Shown here piece by piece: positions 8,556 to 17,130 of a DNA stretch of 64,000 nt. The notes beneath the pieces are model-generated. The model saw only the letters and a list, made by a program, of their open reading frames with translations. It was not told the DNA's origin and searched no databases. Position numbers and translations under genes: made by a program. The stretch is from Bradyrhizobium sp. WSM471 (GTDB taxonomy: Bacteria > Pseudomonadota > Alphaproteobacteria > Rhizobiales > Xanthobacteraceae), in contig NZ_CM001442.1 of assembly GCF_000244915.1 (NCBI RefSeq), positions 2,914,001 to 2,978,000 on the forward strand, in the 5' to 3' direction. Positions within the stretch are counted from its first letter, which is position 1. Each line of letters starts with the position of its first letter.

Positions 8556-9623
8556 ATGAAAAGTTTCAAGGTCGCCGATTTCAAGGCGCCGCTGCAGGAG
8601 TTCGACGAGGCGACGCCGCAGCCGTCCGGCACGCAGGTGCTTATCAAGGTCAAGGCCGCCGGCGTCTGCCACAGCGACCTCCACATCTGGGAAGGCGGCT
8701 ACGATCTCGGCCACGGCCGCAAGCCGCTCTCGCTGAAGGACCGCGGCATCAACCTGCCGCTGACCATGGGGCACGAGACCGTCGGCGAGGTCCTGGCGTT
8801 CGGCCCGGACGTGAAGTCGTCGGACCAGGGCGACGTGAAGATCGGCGATGTCGGCCTGGTCTATCCCTGGATCGGCTGCGGCAAATGCGCAACGTGCCTC
8901 GCCGGTGACGAGAACATGTGCCTGACACCGCGTTCGCTCGGCGTCTATTGCGACGGCGGCTATTCCGACCACATGCTGGTGCCGCATCCGCGCTATTTGC
9001 TCAATCTTAGAGGCCTCGATCCCGCGTCGGCTGCACCCTACGCCTGCTCGGGCGTCACGACCTACAGCGCGCTGAAGAAGCTCGAGCAGCACTTCGACAC
9101 GCCGATCGTGATGTTCGGTGCCGGCGGACTTGGCCTGATGGCACTGTCGCTTCTGAAGGCGATGGGCGGCAAGGGCGCGATCATGGTCGACATCGACGCG
9201 AAGAAGCGCGAAGCCGCAGAGAAAGCCGGCGCGCTCGCGACCGTCGATCCCAAGGCGCCCGACGCGCTGGAGCAGCTTGCCAAGAAAGCCGGTGGTCCCA
9301 TCCGCGCCGTGCTCGATCTGGTCGGCAACGCCGCCACCACGCAACTCGGCTTCGACTGCCTGACCAAGGGCGGCAAGCTCGTGATCGTCGGCCTGTTCGG
9401 CGGCGGTGCGACCTGGGCACTGCCGCTGATCCCGATCAAGGCGGTGACGATCCAGGGCAGCTATGTCGGCAATTTGCGCGAGACGCAGGAGCTGCTCGAC
9501 CTCGTGCGAGCGAAGAACATAGCGCCGATCCCCGTGACGCGGCAGCCGCTCGCGAGAGCCAACGACGCGCTGGTGCAGTTGCAGCAGGGCGCGGTGGTTG
9601 GCCGCACGGTGCTGACGCCGTAA
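8556..9623 (+). CDS. Zinc-dependent alcohol dehydrogenase (MDR superfamily)
   Basis: 355 residues. The catalytic-zinc ligands are visible in GVCHSDLHIWEGG and GHETVGEV, and the structural-zinc cysteines in GCGKCATCLAGDENMC; the Rossmann motif is GAGGLGLMA. It should oxidise an alcohol or reduce an aldehyde with NAD(P) in the cytoplasm. The start has a strong GGGAGGA site 6 bases upstream; the in-frame extension back to 8493 is not needed. Isolated by a palindromic repeat downstream, so likely a single transcription unit. Substrate cannot be told. Confidence 0.88.
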   Translation: MKSFKVADFKAPLQEFDEATPQPSGTQVLIKVKAAGVCHSDLHIWEGGYDLGHGRKPLSLKDRGINLPLTMGHETVGEVLAFGPDVKSSDQGDVKIGDVGLVYPWIGCGKCATCLAGDENMCLTPRSLGVYCDGGYSDHMLVPHPRYLLNLRGLDPASAAPYACSGVTTYSALKKLEQHFDTPIVMFGAGGLGLMALSLLKAMGGKGAIMVDIDAKKREAAEKAGALATVDPKAPDALEQLAKKAGGPIRAVLDLVGNAATTQLGFDCLTKGGKLVIVGLFGGGATWALPLIPIKAVTIQGSYVGNLRETQELLDLVRAKNIAPIPVTRQPLARANDALVQLQQGAVVGRTVLTP

Positions 9624-9639
9624 CATCCGCTCTATCCGC

Positions 9640-9726
9640 CGTCATTGCGAGCGTAGTGAAGCAATCCAGAAATCCCTCCGCGGACACAGTCTGGATTGCT
9701 TCGTCGCAAGAGCTCCTCGCAATGAC
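9640..9726. repeat. Palindromic intergenic repeat, CGTCATTGCGAGC family
   Basis: An 87-base near-palindrome beginning CGTCATTGCGAGC and ending CTCGCAATGACG, with a second inverted pair AGCAATCCAGA / CTGGATTGCTTC inside. It sits 17 bases after one stop and 28 bases before the next start. A shortened relative is at 4361-4383. Confidence 0.8.
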
Positions 9727-9754
9727 GAGTCTCTCTCCTTCATTCGGAAACCCG

Positions 9755-10834
9755 ATGTCCGCAAATAACGCCTTCCACATTGCCGTGCTCGCCGGTGACG
9801 GCATCGGTCCCGAAGTCATGGCGCCGGCCATCGAAGTCCTGCGCAAGATCGAGACGAAATCCGGCTTGAGCTTCCGCTTCACCGAGGCGGCGGCGGGCGC
9901 CAATCATTATCTCGCCACCGGCAAGTCGATGCCCGACACCACCATCAAGCTGTGCGAGGAGGCGGACGCGATCCTGCTCGGCGCCTGCGGCCTGCCGTCG
10001 GTGCGTTATCCCGACAACACCGAGATCGCGCCGCAGATCCAGTTGCGCTTCATCTTCGATCTCTATGCCGGTGTGCGCCCGGCGCGTCTCATTCCGGGCG
10101 TGCCGAGCCCGATCGTCGGCGCCGACCAGCGCGGCATCGATCTCGTCGTGATCAGGGAGTCCACCGAAGGCCTGTTCGCCTCGATGGGCAAGGGCGTCGT
10201 CACCCATGAGGAGGCGCGCGAGACCATGGTGATCACGCGCAAGACGTCCGAGCGCCTGTTCGAGTTCTCGTTTCGCCTCGCCGAGCGGCGCAAGGCGCGC
10301 GGCAAGCCCGGGGCGCTGGCCTGCGTCGACAAGGCGAACGTGTTCAAGGCCTTTGCGTTCTTCCGCGGCATCTTCGACGAGATCGCCAAGCGTCATCCGG
10401 AGGTGAAGACCGACCGGCTCTATGTCGATGCCTGTTCGGCGATGCTGGTGAAGCGTCCCTGGGATTTCGACGTGATGGTAATGGAGAACATGTTCGGCGA
10501 CATCGTTTCCGACATCACCGCGAGCCTGATCGGCGGCCTCGGCATGGCGCCGTCGGCCGACATCGGCGACAAGTACGCCGTGTTCCAGCCGTGCCACGGC
10601 ACCGCGCCCGACATCATGGGGCAGGGAAAGGCCAATCCCACCGGCATGATCCTGTCGGCTGCAATGATGCTGGACTGGCTCGCCGACAAGCACGGCGTCG
10701 AGGGCGCGGCCGAGGCCGGCGAGCAAATCGAGCGCGCCGTGGACAAGGTCTACGCCGGCGGCCTCAAGCCGATGGAGTTCGGCGGCAGTAATGGCACGGC
10801 CGACATCACGAAGGCGGTGCTCGCGGCGCTGTAG
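9755..10834 (+). CDS. Isocitrate/isopropylmalate dehydrogenase family protein
   Basis: 359 residues, beta-decarboxylating dehydrogenase family. The N-terminal motif LAGDGIGPEVM, the substrate-Arg region, and the signature NMFGDIVSDITASLIGGLGMAPSADIG are all present, as are the NAD-binding HGTAPDIMGQGKANPTG residues. It would oxidatively decarboxylate a 2-hydroxyacid such as 3-isopropylmalate, isocitrate or tartrate. LeuB is usually next to leuCD, which is absent here, so a paralogue acting on tartrate, homoisocitrate or a related acid is as likely. The start was set at the conserved N-terminus; the upstream frame runs into the palindromic repeat. Confidence 0.82.
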   Translation: MSANNAFHIAVLAGDGIGPEVMAPAIEVLRKIETKSGLSFRFTEAAAGANHYLATGKSMPDTTIKLCEEADAILLGACGLPSVRYPDNTEIAPQIQLRFIFDLYAGVRPARLIPGVPSPIVGADQRGIDLVVIRESTEGLFASMGKGVVTHEEARETMVITRKTSERLFEFSFRLAERRKARGKPGALACVDKANVFKAFAFFRGIFDEIAKRHPEVKTDRLYVDACSAMLVKRPWDFDVMVMENMFGDIVSDITASLIGGLGMAPSADIGDKYAVFQPCHGTAPDIMGQGKANPTGMILSAAMMLDWLADKHGVEGAAEAGEQIERAVDKVYAGGLKPMEFGGSNGTADITKAVLAAL

Positions 10835-10843
10835 TTAAGGAAG

Positions 10844-10861
10844 AGGGGCCTCGCGGCCCCC
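10844..10861. terminator. GC-rich hairpin between convergent genes
   Basis: GGGGCC-TCGC-GGCCCC stem-loop 10 bases after the dehydrogenase stop and 7 bases before the end of the opposite small gene. No T-tract on either strand, so termination efficiency is uncertain. Confidence 0.55.
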
Positions 10862-10867
10862 TGTAGT

Positions 10868-11152
10868 TCACCAGCGACGCCAGTGGTGGCGGTGGCCCCA
10901 GCCCCACGGACGTGGGCCGTAGAAGCGTCGCGGGCCGCCGTAATAGCCGTAGGCGCCATAATAGTTCGGACGCCGGAAGCAGCGACCCCAGGGGTTGCAG
11001 ACCCAGCGCACCTGGTCGACGTCGGCTGCCGGGCCGCTCGCGATACGGTCGGCCTGCGGAATGCCATTCGGCATCGCCGCCAGCGCCTGTCCTGACATGA
11101 GCGCTGCGCCGCCCAGGGCAGCCAGACCAACAACAGCAAATTTGAGTTTCAT
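10868..11152 (-). CDS. Small secreted Trp/Tyr/Arg/Gly-rich protein
   Basis: 94 residues. A signal peptide (about residues 1-25, hydrophobic, ending SGQALA) precedes a mature peptide with two cysteines in VCNPWGRCFRRPNYYG and a tail dense in Tyr, Gly, Trp, Arg and His. This composition matches a family of small rhizobial exported proteins with a conserved Cys/RPN motif; function is not known. It is monocistronic on the minus strand with a GGGAG-type ribosome site upstream. Confidence 0.75.
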   Translation of the reverse strand: MKLKFAVVGLAALGGAALMSGQALAAMPNGIPQADRIASGPAADVDQVRWVCNPWGRCFRRPNYYGAYGYYGGPRRFYGPRPWGWGHRHHWRRW

Positions 11153-11296
11153 CGCAATCTCCCTCGTTTGATGGCGAGAGAACTTCCAGCAAATCAGCTG
11201 GTTGCTATGGTGTTGCAGCGGCGTGGGAATTTAATCTTCCTGAATGCATGTTCACGTTGCCTGCCGTCGTCGCTGCGCGTCGTGGCAATAACGGAA

Positions 11297-12118
11297 TCAC
11301 CATCCCTGGAACTGCGGCTTGCGCTTCTCCATGAAGGCCTGCCGGCCCTCGCGAAAGTCGGCGCTGTCCATGCAGGCCGTGCCGACGGCCCTGATTGCCT
11401 CCATGTCGCGCGCGCTTTCGTCCTTCAGCACCTGAGCAATGGTGAGCTTGGCGGCCTTGATCGCGAGTGGCGCATTTTGCGAGATCGTTTCGGCGATGCC
11501 CATGGTCTCGCCCCAGAGCTGATCCTCCGGAACCACGCGCTCGACCAACCCGATGCGCAGCGCTTCGGTGGAATCGATGTGCATGCCCGTGTACATCAGG
11601 AGCCGTGCCCAGGACGGTCCGACCAGCGACACCAGGTGCTTCAATCCATCATAACCGTAGGCGATGCCGAGCTTCGCCGCGGGAATGCCGAACTGGCTGC
11701 CATGGGAGGCGATGCGGATGTCGGCGAGCATCGCCACCTGCATGCCGCCGCCGAGACAAAAGCCCTGGATGCAGGCAATGGTCGGCTTGGGATAATCGGC
11801 GAGCAGCGCGCGCTGGGCGGCGCTGCGTTTGCCATATTCCTCGGAAGCGGCGGCGTTATGCCGAGTCTTCTCGAACTGGCTGATGTCGGCGCCCGATACG
11901 AACGCCTTGCCGCCGGCGCCGCGCAGGATGACGACGCGCACGGCAGCGTCGTCGCGCAAGGCCGTCAGCGCCTCGCCAAATCCCTCCCACATCTCCAGCG
12001 ACATCGCGTTGCGCTTGTCGGGATTGTTGAAGGTGATCACGCCGACGCCACCGGCTGTGTGCTTGAGGATTTTGCCGTCGGCGTAGGGAATTTCGGTTGT
12101 GCTTGATATGTCGGACAT
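11297..12118 (-). CDS. Enoyl-CoA hydratase/isomerase family protein lacking both usual catalytic glutamates
   Basis: 273 residues, crotonase fold: NNPDKRNAMS, the oxyanion-hole segments KAFVSGADISQF and GFCLGGGMQVAM, and the C-terminal KRKPQFQGW typical of acyl-CoA hydratases. In rat mitochondrial enoyl-CoA hydratase the two acid/base residues are Glu144 (GGGxE) and Glu164 (PEV); here the corresponding places read GGGMQ and GIPAAKLG, that is Gln and Ala. CoA binding is expected, but hydration by the normal mechanism is doubtful, so another crotonase activity is possible. Start is an ATG with GAGCG upstream. Confidence 0.82.
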   Translation of the reverse strand: MSDISSTTEIPYADGKILKHTAGGVGVITFNNPDKRNAMSLEMWEGFGEALTALRDDAAVRVVILRGAGGKAFVSGADISQFEKTRHNAAASEEYGKRSAAQRALLADYPKPTIACIQGFCLGGGMQVAMLADIRIASHGSQFGIPAAKLGIAYGYDGLKHLVSLVGPSWARLLMYTGMHIDSTEALRIGLVERVVPEDQLWGETMGIAETISQNAPLAIKAAKLTIAQVLKDESARDMEAIRAVGTACMDSADFREGRQAFMEKRKPQFQGW

Positions 12119-12229
12119 CGCGCTCGCTTTCGTTGGCGAGGTGCAATGTTCGTCCGGGGCGAGGCCTGGGTCAACCGCGGCAGCGGAGGTGGCTTTGCAG
12201 TCGCCTGTGCCGCGATTGCATGGCGCGGT

Positions 12230-13588
12230 CTATCTCGTCATGTGCGCGGTCAGCGGATGGCTGCCGGCATTGCTGAAGAAGGCCGCCTCTTCGGCGGTCG
12301 CCTCCAGCAGCTGCTCGTCCTGGTTATAGACGTCGTTGCGGAACTGGACGGTCTGGTCCCTGGTCATCCACGCCGTGAGATAGATCCAGGCCACCGGCAC
12401 TTTCTTCACCATGGCGACGTCGAGATGCTGGCCGCTGGCGATTTCCGCGTCGATCGCGGCGCGGCTCCATTTCGGCTGGTCCTTCAACAGCCATGCGGCG
12501 AGATCGCGCACATTGTCGACGCGCGAGCAGCCATGAGAATCGAAGCGGTAGTCATCGCTGAACAGATTGCGCTGGTTGGTGTCGTGCATGTAGACCGAGT
12601 AGGAATTCGGCATGTCGATCTTGACCGCGCCGAGCGCGTTGAACGTGCCGTTGTGCTGGCGCACGGTAAAATTCGGCGTATGCGTGCCCGACCAGTCGAC
12701 CGAATTCGGGTCGATCGGATTGTCGTGGGCGTCGAGCACCTCCATGTGCATGCGCGACAGATAGGTGGGATCCTTGCGCATATGCGCGGAGATCTCGGTC
12801 TTGGCGATCGAGGAGGGCACCGTCCAGGTCGGATTGAGGACGACGCTGCTGATCTGGGCCGTGAGCGTCGGCGAGGGCTTTTCGGTCTTGCCGACGATCA
12901 CGCGATAACGCCTTACCACGACGTCGTTCTCGACCGCTTCGGCGAAGGCGGCGGGGATGTTGACGACGACATAGCGCTGGCCGAAGCCGAAATTCATGTT
13001 CTCGAGCCGCTGCAGCGAAGCCTCCAGCTGCCGGATGCGCTTCTGCACCGGCACGTTCATCGCCGCGATCGTGCGCGGCGTCATCGTTCCGGTCGGCGCG
13101 AGGCCGTGGCGGGCCTGGAAGCGTTTCACGGCGTCGGCGAGATCCTGGTCGAAGGCGCCGCTCGCCTTGTCGGCGGAAAGATCGCCGGAGACGACCAGCC
13201 GCTTGCGCAGGAGATCGTCATTGGCGCCCTGGGCGCCGGGCGCGAATTTGGCGTCTGCCGGGATCGCCGGCCAGCCGCCGCGCACTGCCAGATCGGAATA
13301 GCTCAGCGCCGCATCCTTGATGCGATGGGCGGATCCTTCGTCATAGGTCGGCTCATGCGTCAGCGCGAGCGCCGCGGCCGAACGGCTCTCTGCCGTCGAA
13401 GCGGATGCCGGCGCGGCAGTTTTCGGTGGGGCTGCGTGGGCCGGATTGGCGGTGGCCGGCACCGTGCCAGCCGCAGTCGCCGGCTTGGGCCCGGCCTGTC
13501 CAATGGTCTCGGTCTGAGCAAGCGCAGAGGCACTCGCAAGCATGCCGACGGCAATGATCATCGCATGGCGTTTCGACATGTGTCCCAT
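12230..13588 (-). CDS. L,D-transpeptidase (YkuD domain) with peptidoglycan-binding region
   Basis: About 452 residues. A signal peptide (SKRHAMIIAVGMLASASALAQ) is followed by an Ala/Pro-rich linker, a peptidoglycan-binding-like helical module (AVKRFQARHGLAPTGTM), and a YkuD domain whose motif SHGCSRVDN gives the nucleophile Cys at about 354 with the conserved upstream His in YMHDTN. It should form 3-3 cross-links or attach proteins in periplasmic murein. Starts at 13588 and 13579 are both possible. The open frame to 13678 is probably untranslated. Confidence 0.87.
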   Translation of the reverse strand: MGHMSKRHAMIIAVGMLASASALAQTETIGQAGPKPATAAGTVPATANPAHAAPPKTAAPASASTAESRSAAALALTHEPTYDEGSAHRIKDAALSYSDLAVRGGWPAIPADAKFAPGAQGANDDLLRKRLVVSGDLSADKASGAFDQDLADAVKRFQARHGLAPTGTMTPRTIAAMNVPVQKRIRQLEASLQRLENMNFGFGQRYVVVNIPAAFAEAVENDVVVRRYRVIVGKTEKPSPTLTAQISSVVLNPTWTVPSSIAKTEISAHMRKDPTYLSRMHMEVLDAHDNPIDPNSVDWSGTHTPNFTVRQHNGTFNALGAVKIDMPNSYSVYMHDTNQRNLFSDDYRFDSHGCSRVDNVRDLAAWLLKDQPKWSRAAIDAEIASGQHLDVAMVKKVPVAWIYLTAWMTRDQTVQFRNDVYNQDEQLLEATAEEAAFFSNAGSHPLTAHMTR

Positions 13589-13810
13589 CTTCCCATGAGA
13601 GCGAGGCCCGGACGAGCGATCGCATCGGAAATTCCCGGTTCGTCGTGCTGATTCGAGAAATCGGCGGGAGGCTAGCACCTCCCGGTTGCGGTCCCCTTAA
13701 GCACGGCGCATCGCGAGCCCGGACGTCGGACGGCGGTCTCTGGATTGGGTCGCGACAGCGGCGGAATGGGTTCGCGAAAACTGCGGGCGACAGCGGGAAA
13801 AATGGTCAAC

Positions 13811-13834
13811 AAAAAGGGGCGGTCATGCCGCCCC
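13811..13834 (-). terminator. Rho-independent terminator for the XRE/LysR operon
   Basis: On the minus strand a GGGGCGG / CCGCCCC stem with a 5-base loop is followed by TTTTTG. It lies about 117 bases beyond the stop of the XRE-type regulator and points the right way to end that operon. Confidence 0.75.
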
Positions 13835-13950
13835 GAGAAGTCCGCGCGAGCGCGGGCCGGATAGATCTCGTCCGGGTCTCGTCCAATCCAGCCGCGCCCC
13901 GTGACGCGGCGGATTGAACATCGGGCGGAAAGGCGCGAACGCCGATCGGC

Positions 13951-14355
13951 TCAGGCTTCGTTCGCCGCGATCGATTCCATCAGCGAAACGAGCTGACGCT
14001 GCACCGTCTGGTCCTTGATCTTGCTGTAGGCGCGCAGCAGGCGGAGGCTGAAGGCCGAGTCCAGGAAGAGCAGGCTCTCGACTTCGCGCGCCTTGTTGTC
14101 GCCGTCATAGAAGAAGGTCACGGGCACATCGAGGGCGGTGGCGATCTGCTGAAGCCGGGCCGCGCCGACGCGATTGACGCCCTTCTCGTACTTCTGGACC
14201 TGCTGGAAACTGACGCCGAGCTTCTCGCCGAGCTCGGCCTGCGAGACCTTCATCTCGACGCGCCGCAGACGGATTCGCTTGCCCAGCTCAATGTCCGGCT
14301 TGCCGGCACTGCGCTGCTTCATTCTCTTCGCCGCTGTCTTCATCTTTTTTCTCAT
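13951..14355 (-). CDS. XRE-family helix-turn-helix regulator
   Basis: 134 residues. A basic N-terminus (Lys/Arg-rich) leads into a Cro/C1-type helix-turn-helix (about residues 24-78: GKRIRLRRVEMKVSQAELG, then VSFQQVQKYEKGVNRV) and a C-terminal helical region. Related rhizobial proteins are single-domain DNA-binding regulators. Its ATG overlaps the TGA of the upstream LysR gene (ATGA), so translation is probably coupled and the two are one operon; an internal Met at 14343 is an alternative start. A terminator lies downstream. Confidence 0.85.
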   Translation of the reverse strand: MRKKMKTAAKRMKQRSAGKPDIELGKRIRLRRVEMKVSQAELGEKLGVSFQQVQKYEKGVNRVGAARLQQIATALDVPVTFFYDGDNKAREVESLLFLDSAFSLRLLRAYSKIKDQTVQRQLVSLMESIAANEA

Positions 14356-15398
14356 CGGTCTTCGGTTGAAAACCCCCCGAAGAGCTGGGTCAGGGGTTCG
14401 CCCATATACTCGTCCTTGAATTCATGCGGGTGCACGAACTCTTCCTTAAACCACGGGAAGCGCGCCGGATTGAAGGCTTCGATCAGCCAGTCAATCATGT
14501 GCCGCACGCGCGGAATCCGGCCGCTACTGGGATGGTAGGACAACCAGATATCCAGCGGTCTGTTCAGCTCGACCTCCAGTGGAATCAACTTCCCGCCAAG
14601 CGCAATGGCGTAGCTCGGGAATACGCCGATTCCGGCGCCATTCGCGACCGCCCAGTAGTTGGCGCTCGAGACGTTGGTCTTCATGACCAGAAGGTCACGT
14701 TCCGGAACGCCGGGGAAGAAGCTCTCGAAAGTTTGCTTGGCGGCGAGCTGGTCGGCGAACTGCAGCACCAGGCGGTGCTTGATCAACTCCATCGCCGAGC
14801 GCGGCGCGCCATATTTCGAAATGTATTTCTCGGAGGCCCAGAACATCAGATGCATGCGGCCGAGCCGCACCAGCTTGACGTCGAGCGCGGAGGGCCGCGA
14901 CAGGTGAATGGCGACGTCGGCCTCGTGGCGGGAGACGTCGGCCGAGCGCATCGCGCAGTGCAGGTCGACCAGGATCTTCGGATAGGTCTGCTGGAATTCG
15001 ACCAGCCGGGGGGCGAGCCAGAATGTGCCCAGTCCCTCGGTGACGGCGACGCGGACCTCGCCGGACAGGGCGTTCGCCGTCGAATCGCTGGTGCGCAGCA
15101 CGTCGAACGCGGCCGCCTCCATTTGCTCGACGGCGGAGACCACCAGCGCGCCTTCGTCGGTCAAACGGGTGCCGTGGACGTCGCGGGTGAACAGGGTGGT
15201 GCCAGTCTGGCGTTCGAAATCATCGATCCGGCGGCGGACGGCGTTGATCGACAGCGACAGGCGCTCGGCCGCCGAGCGGAAACTTCCGCATCGGACGACT
15301 TCCAGGAAAATGCGCGCCGCATCCCAGTCCGACAGGCCGCTGATGTTTGTCTTTGGGCGTTCCTCCAGTGGAACGCCCCTTTCCGCCAAGGAGTGCAT
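14352..15398 (-). CDS. LysR-family transcriptional regulator
   Basis: 348 residues, longer than typical by an N-terminal extension of about 20 and a C-terminal tail of about 35. The helix-turn-helix is GLSDWDAARIFLEVVRCGSFRSAAERLSLSINAVRRRIDDFE; the effector domain follows (VRVAVTEGLGTFWLAPRLVEFQ). It belongs to the AaeR/DsdC-like group with no definable ligand. First gene of a two-regulator operon with the XRE gene (4-base overlap). A 527-base stretch without a clear gene lies upstream. Confidence 0.85.
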   Translation of the reverse strand: MHSLAERGVPLEERPKTNISGLSDWDAARIFLEVVRCGSFRSAAERLSLSINAVRRRIDDFERQTGTTLFTRDVHGTRLTDEGALVVSAVEQMEAAAFDVLRTSDSTANALSGEVRVAVTEGLGTFWLAPRLVEFQQTYPKILVDLHCAMRSADVSRHEADVAIHLSRPSALDVKLVRLGRMHLMFWASEKYISKYGAPRSAMELIKHRLVLQFADQLAAKQTFESFFPGVPERDLLVMKTNVSSANYWAVANGAGIGVFPSYAIALGGKLIPLEVELNRPLDIWLSYHPSSGRIPRVRHMIDWLIEAFNPARFPWFKEEFVHPHEFKDEYMGEPLTQLFGGFSTEDR

Positions 15399-15925
15399 AC
15401 AAGTCCCTTCGGGTCGCTAAACTGGCAGAATCTGGGGCAAACCACAACCACGGCGGGTTGGGGAACGACGAGTTTTGAACGTCATCCTTACTACGCCGCA
15501 GGTGGTATTCTGGTGCTCCAGGGCCGGGAACAAGGGTTGGAATCGGGCAAACCATCGCCCGTATGAGGGGTGTGGCGTGAGTTCCGTTGTGAGCCGCGAC
15601 AGGGCTGCGGGATCGTCGGCATTGTCCGCAATGAACGTCCTTGCGCGAGAGCCGGTGCCTTCCGCGATGGATCAATTGCAGCACGCCAGGCGTTTTACGA
15701 CTGAGGGTTTTACGATCGAGGGCTTTACGATCGAGGGCGTTACGACTGAGCGTTTCGACGGCCGGCGGCGCGACGCAATACGCGCCGGAACCGCGGTTTC
15801 AAGGCAGAAACACACTGAAATCATATTCGGGGGCGCAGCGGCCTCGTGTTATCCTCGACGCTCCATGGGGGCCAAAGAGGTCGTCACAACCACGTCTCAC
15901 AGGCCGAATTAGCGGAAAGAACGCC
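15399..15925. other. Gene-poor stretch upstream of two divergent genes
   Basis: 527 bases between the LysR start and a small conserved gene. It contains a 15-base tandem repeat (15692-15751). A rightward frame opens with GTG at 15573 (GAGGGG just upstream) and runs to 15912; it would encode about 112 residues including the repeat as TTEGFTIEGFTIEG. This is not similar to anything recognised and may not be translated. Promoters for the flanking genes must lie here but no clear consensus was seen. Confidence 0.4.
15692..15751. repeat. 15-base tandem repeat, four copies
   Basis: Four consecutive 15-mers of the form GTTTTACGAYYGAGG (variants GTTTTACGACTGAGG, GTTTTACGATCGAGG, GCTTTACGATCGAGG, GCGTTACGACTGAGC). 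Because 15 is a multiple of three the array keeps any reading frame through it. Confidence 0.8.
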
Positions 15926-16192
15926 GTGTCGCATTCAGACGAACAGTTGCAGTCGGTGCTGGAAACGCTCGAAGAGTGCCGCAGGGTGCTCAACGAGAGC
16001 AACAGCCGTGAGTCGGCCGAGCTGCTGTCCATCGTCATCCTGGACGTGCGGATGAAGCTCAAAGGAATTGACGGTGCCGATCTCAAGGCGCTGTGCGACG
16101 AAATGCTGCGGACGGCCACGAGCGAACCGCAGCCCCCCTCCAAGCAGACGCAGGACCAGCCCCGGCGTCCGCTGCTCCGCGTGGTGAAGTAG
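15926..16192 (+). CDS. Small conserved protein of unknown function
   Basis: 88 residues from a GTG with GGAAAGA about 8 bases upstream. Predicted to be mostly helical (EQLQSVLETLEECRRVLNES, then AELLSIVILDVRMKLKG and ADLKALCDEMLR), acidic in the first two thirds and with a basic Pro-rich tail ending RRPLLRVVK. No signal peptide or membrane segment. The pattern suggests a cytosolic helical-bundle protein; no function is assigned. The frame extends upstream to 15641 through the tandem repeat, but the GTG start gives the compact protein. Confidence 0.65.
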   Translation: MSHSDEQLQSVLETLEECRRVLNESNSRESAELLSIVILDVRMKLKGIDGADLKALCDEMLRTATSEPQPPSKQTQDQPRRPLLRVVK

Positions 16193-16398
16193 CCGCGCCG
16201 CCGAGTTTCGCTTTTTGGCGAGATTTGTGCGTGTCCCGATGCCGCATCTGTGATTGCAGACGGCATCGGGAGGAGCCCTGGTTTTGCGCGCCTCTGTTGC
16301 GCATTCGCTGGCATCGGCTACACCAGAGCCGGTTCGGCTCCGGGCCGCGCGCATTCCCCGCGCGCCGCACCGGCGCCTGAGATGGCTCCGACTGCATC

Positions 16399-17130
16399 AT
16401 GCAAAATGTTTCGATCCCGGCGGCGCTGATTGCCGGCCTTGTCAGCTTCCTCTCCCCTTGCGTCCTGCCGCTGGTTCCGCCCTACCTGATCTATCTGACG
16501 GGCGCGACGATCGAGCATGTCGAAAGCAACGAGCCCGCATCAGCCTCCAAACGCGCGATCATGATGTCGGCGCTCCTGTTCGTGCTCGGCTTCTCCACGG
16601 TGTTCGTGGCGCTCGGCGCCAGCGCCTCGCTGATCGGCGGGCTGATCCGCGCCTGGTCGGCCGAACTCTCGATCCTCGCCGGCATCGTCATCATCGTCAT
16701 GGGCCTGCACTTCCTCGGCCTGACGCGTATCGGCTTCTTGATGCGCGAGGGACGCTTGACCGCGCCCAAGCCCGTCGGCCTCTGGGGTGCTTATGTGATG
16801 GGGCTCGCCTTTGCCTTTGGCTGGACGCCCTGCATCGGCCCGATCCTCGCCGCGATCCTCTCGGTCGCCGCCGCCGAAGCGACGGTGACGAAGGGCGCCG
16901 GCCTGCTCGCGGTCTATTCGGCCGGCCTCGGCATCCCCTTCCTGATCGCCGCCCTCATGATCGAGCAGTTTTCCACCCTGTTCGCGCGCATGAAGGGCCA
17001 TCTCGTCAATGTCGAGCGCGCCATGGGCGTGTTGATGGTGATCACCGGCATTGGATTCCTCACCGGCGCGGTCTCGAATGTGAGCATCTGGCTGCTGGAG
17101 ACGTTTCCGGCGCTGCAGACGTTCGGTTAG
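16399..17130 (+). CDS. ccdA: Cytochrome c biogenesis protein CcdA
   Basis: 243 residues, six or so membrane helices, DsbD transmembrane-domain family. The two redox cysteines sit in the family-typical contexts SPCVLPLVPPY (Cys21) and GWTPCIGP (Cys146). CcdA carries reducing equivalents from cytoplasmic thioredoxin across the inner membrane to periplasmic thiol reductases used in cytochrome c maturation and disulfide control. No thioredoxin-like or ccm gene is adjacent. Its 3' end overlaps the convergent enolase-family gene by 4 bases. Confidence 0.9.
   Translation: MQNVSIPAALIAGLVSFLSPCVLPLVPPYLIYLTGATIEHVESNEPASASKRAIMMSALLFVLGFSTVFVALGASASLIGGLIRAWSAELSILAGIVIIVMGLHFLGLTRIGFLMREGRLTAPKPVGLWGAYVMGLAFAFGWTPCIGPILAAILSVAAAEATVTKGAGLLAVYSAGLGIPFLIAALMIEQFSTLFARMKGHLVNVERAMGVLMVITGIGFLTGAVSNVSIWLLETFPALQTFG

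Noticed and set aside
12146..13651. A 501-residue rightward frame over the L,D-transpeptidase gene
   Set aside because: It mirrors the YkuD gene on the other strand, with Arg/Ala/Gly-rich composition and no domain; a codon-bias shadow in GC-rich DNA.
15692..15751. CRISPR array from repeated 15-mers
   Set aside because: Repeats are contiguous with no spacers, only 15 bases long, and no cas gene is present.
15573..15912. A 112-residue protein carrying the tandem repeat
   Set aside because: A plausible GTG and ribosome site exist, but composition is poor and no family is recognisable, so it is only noted within the intergenic entry.
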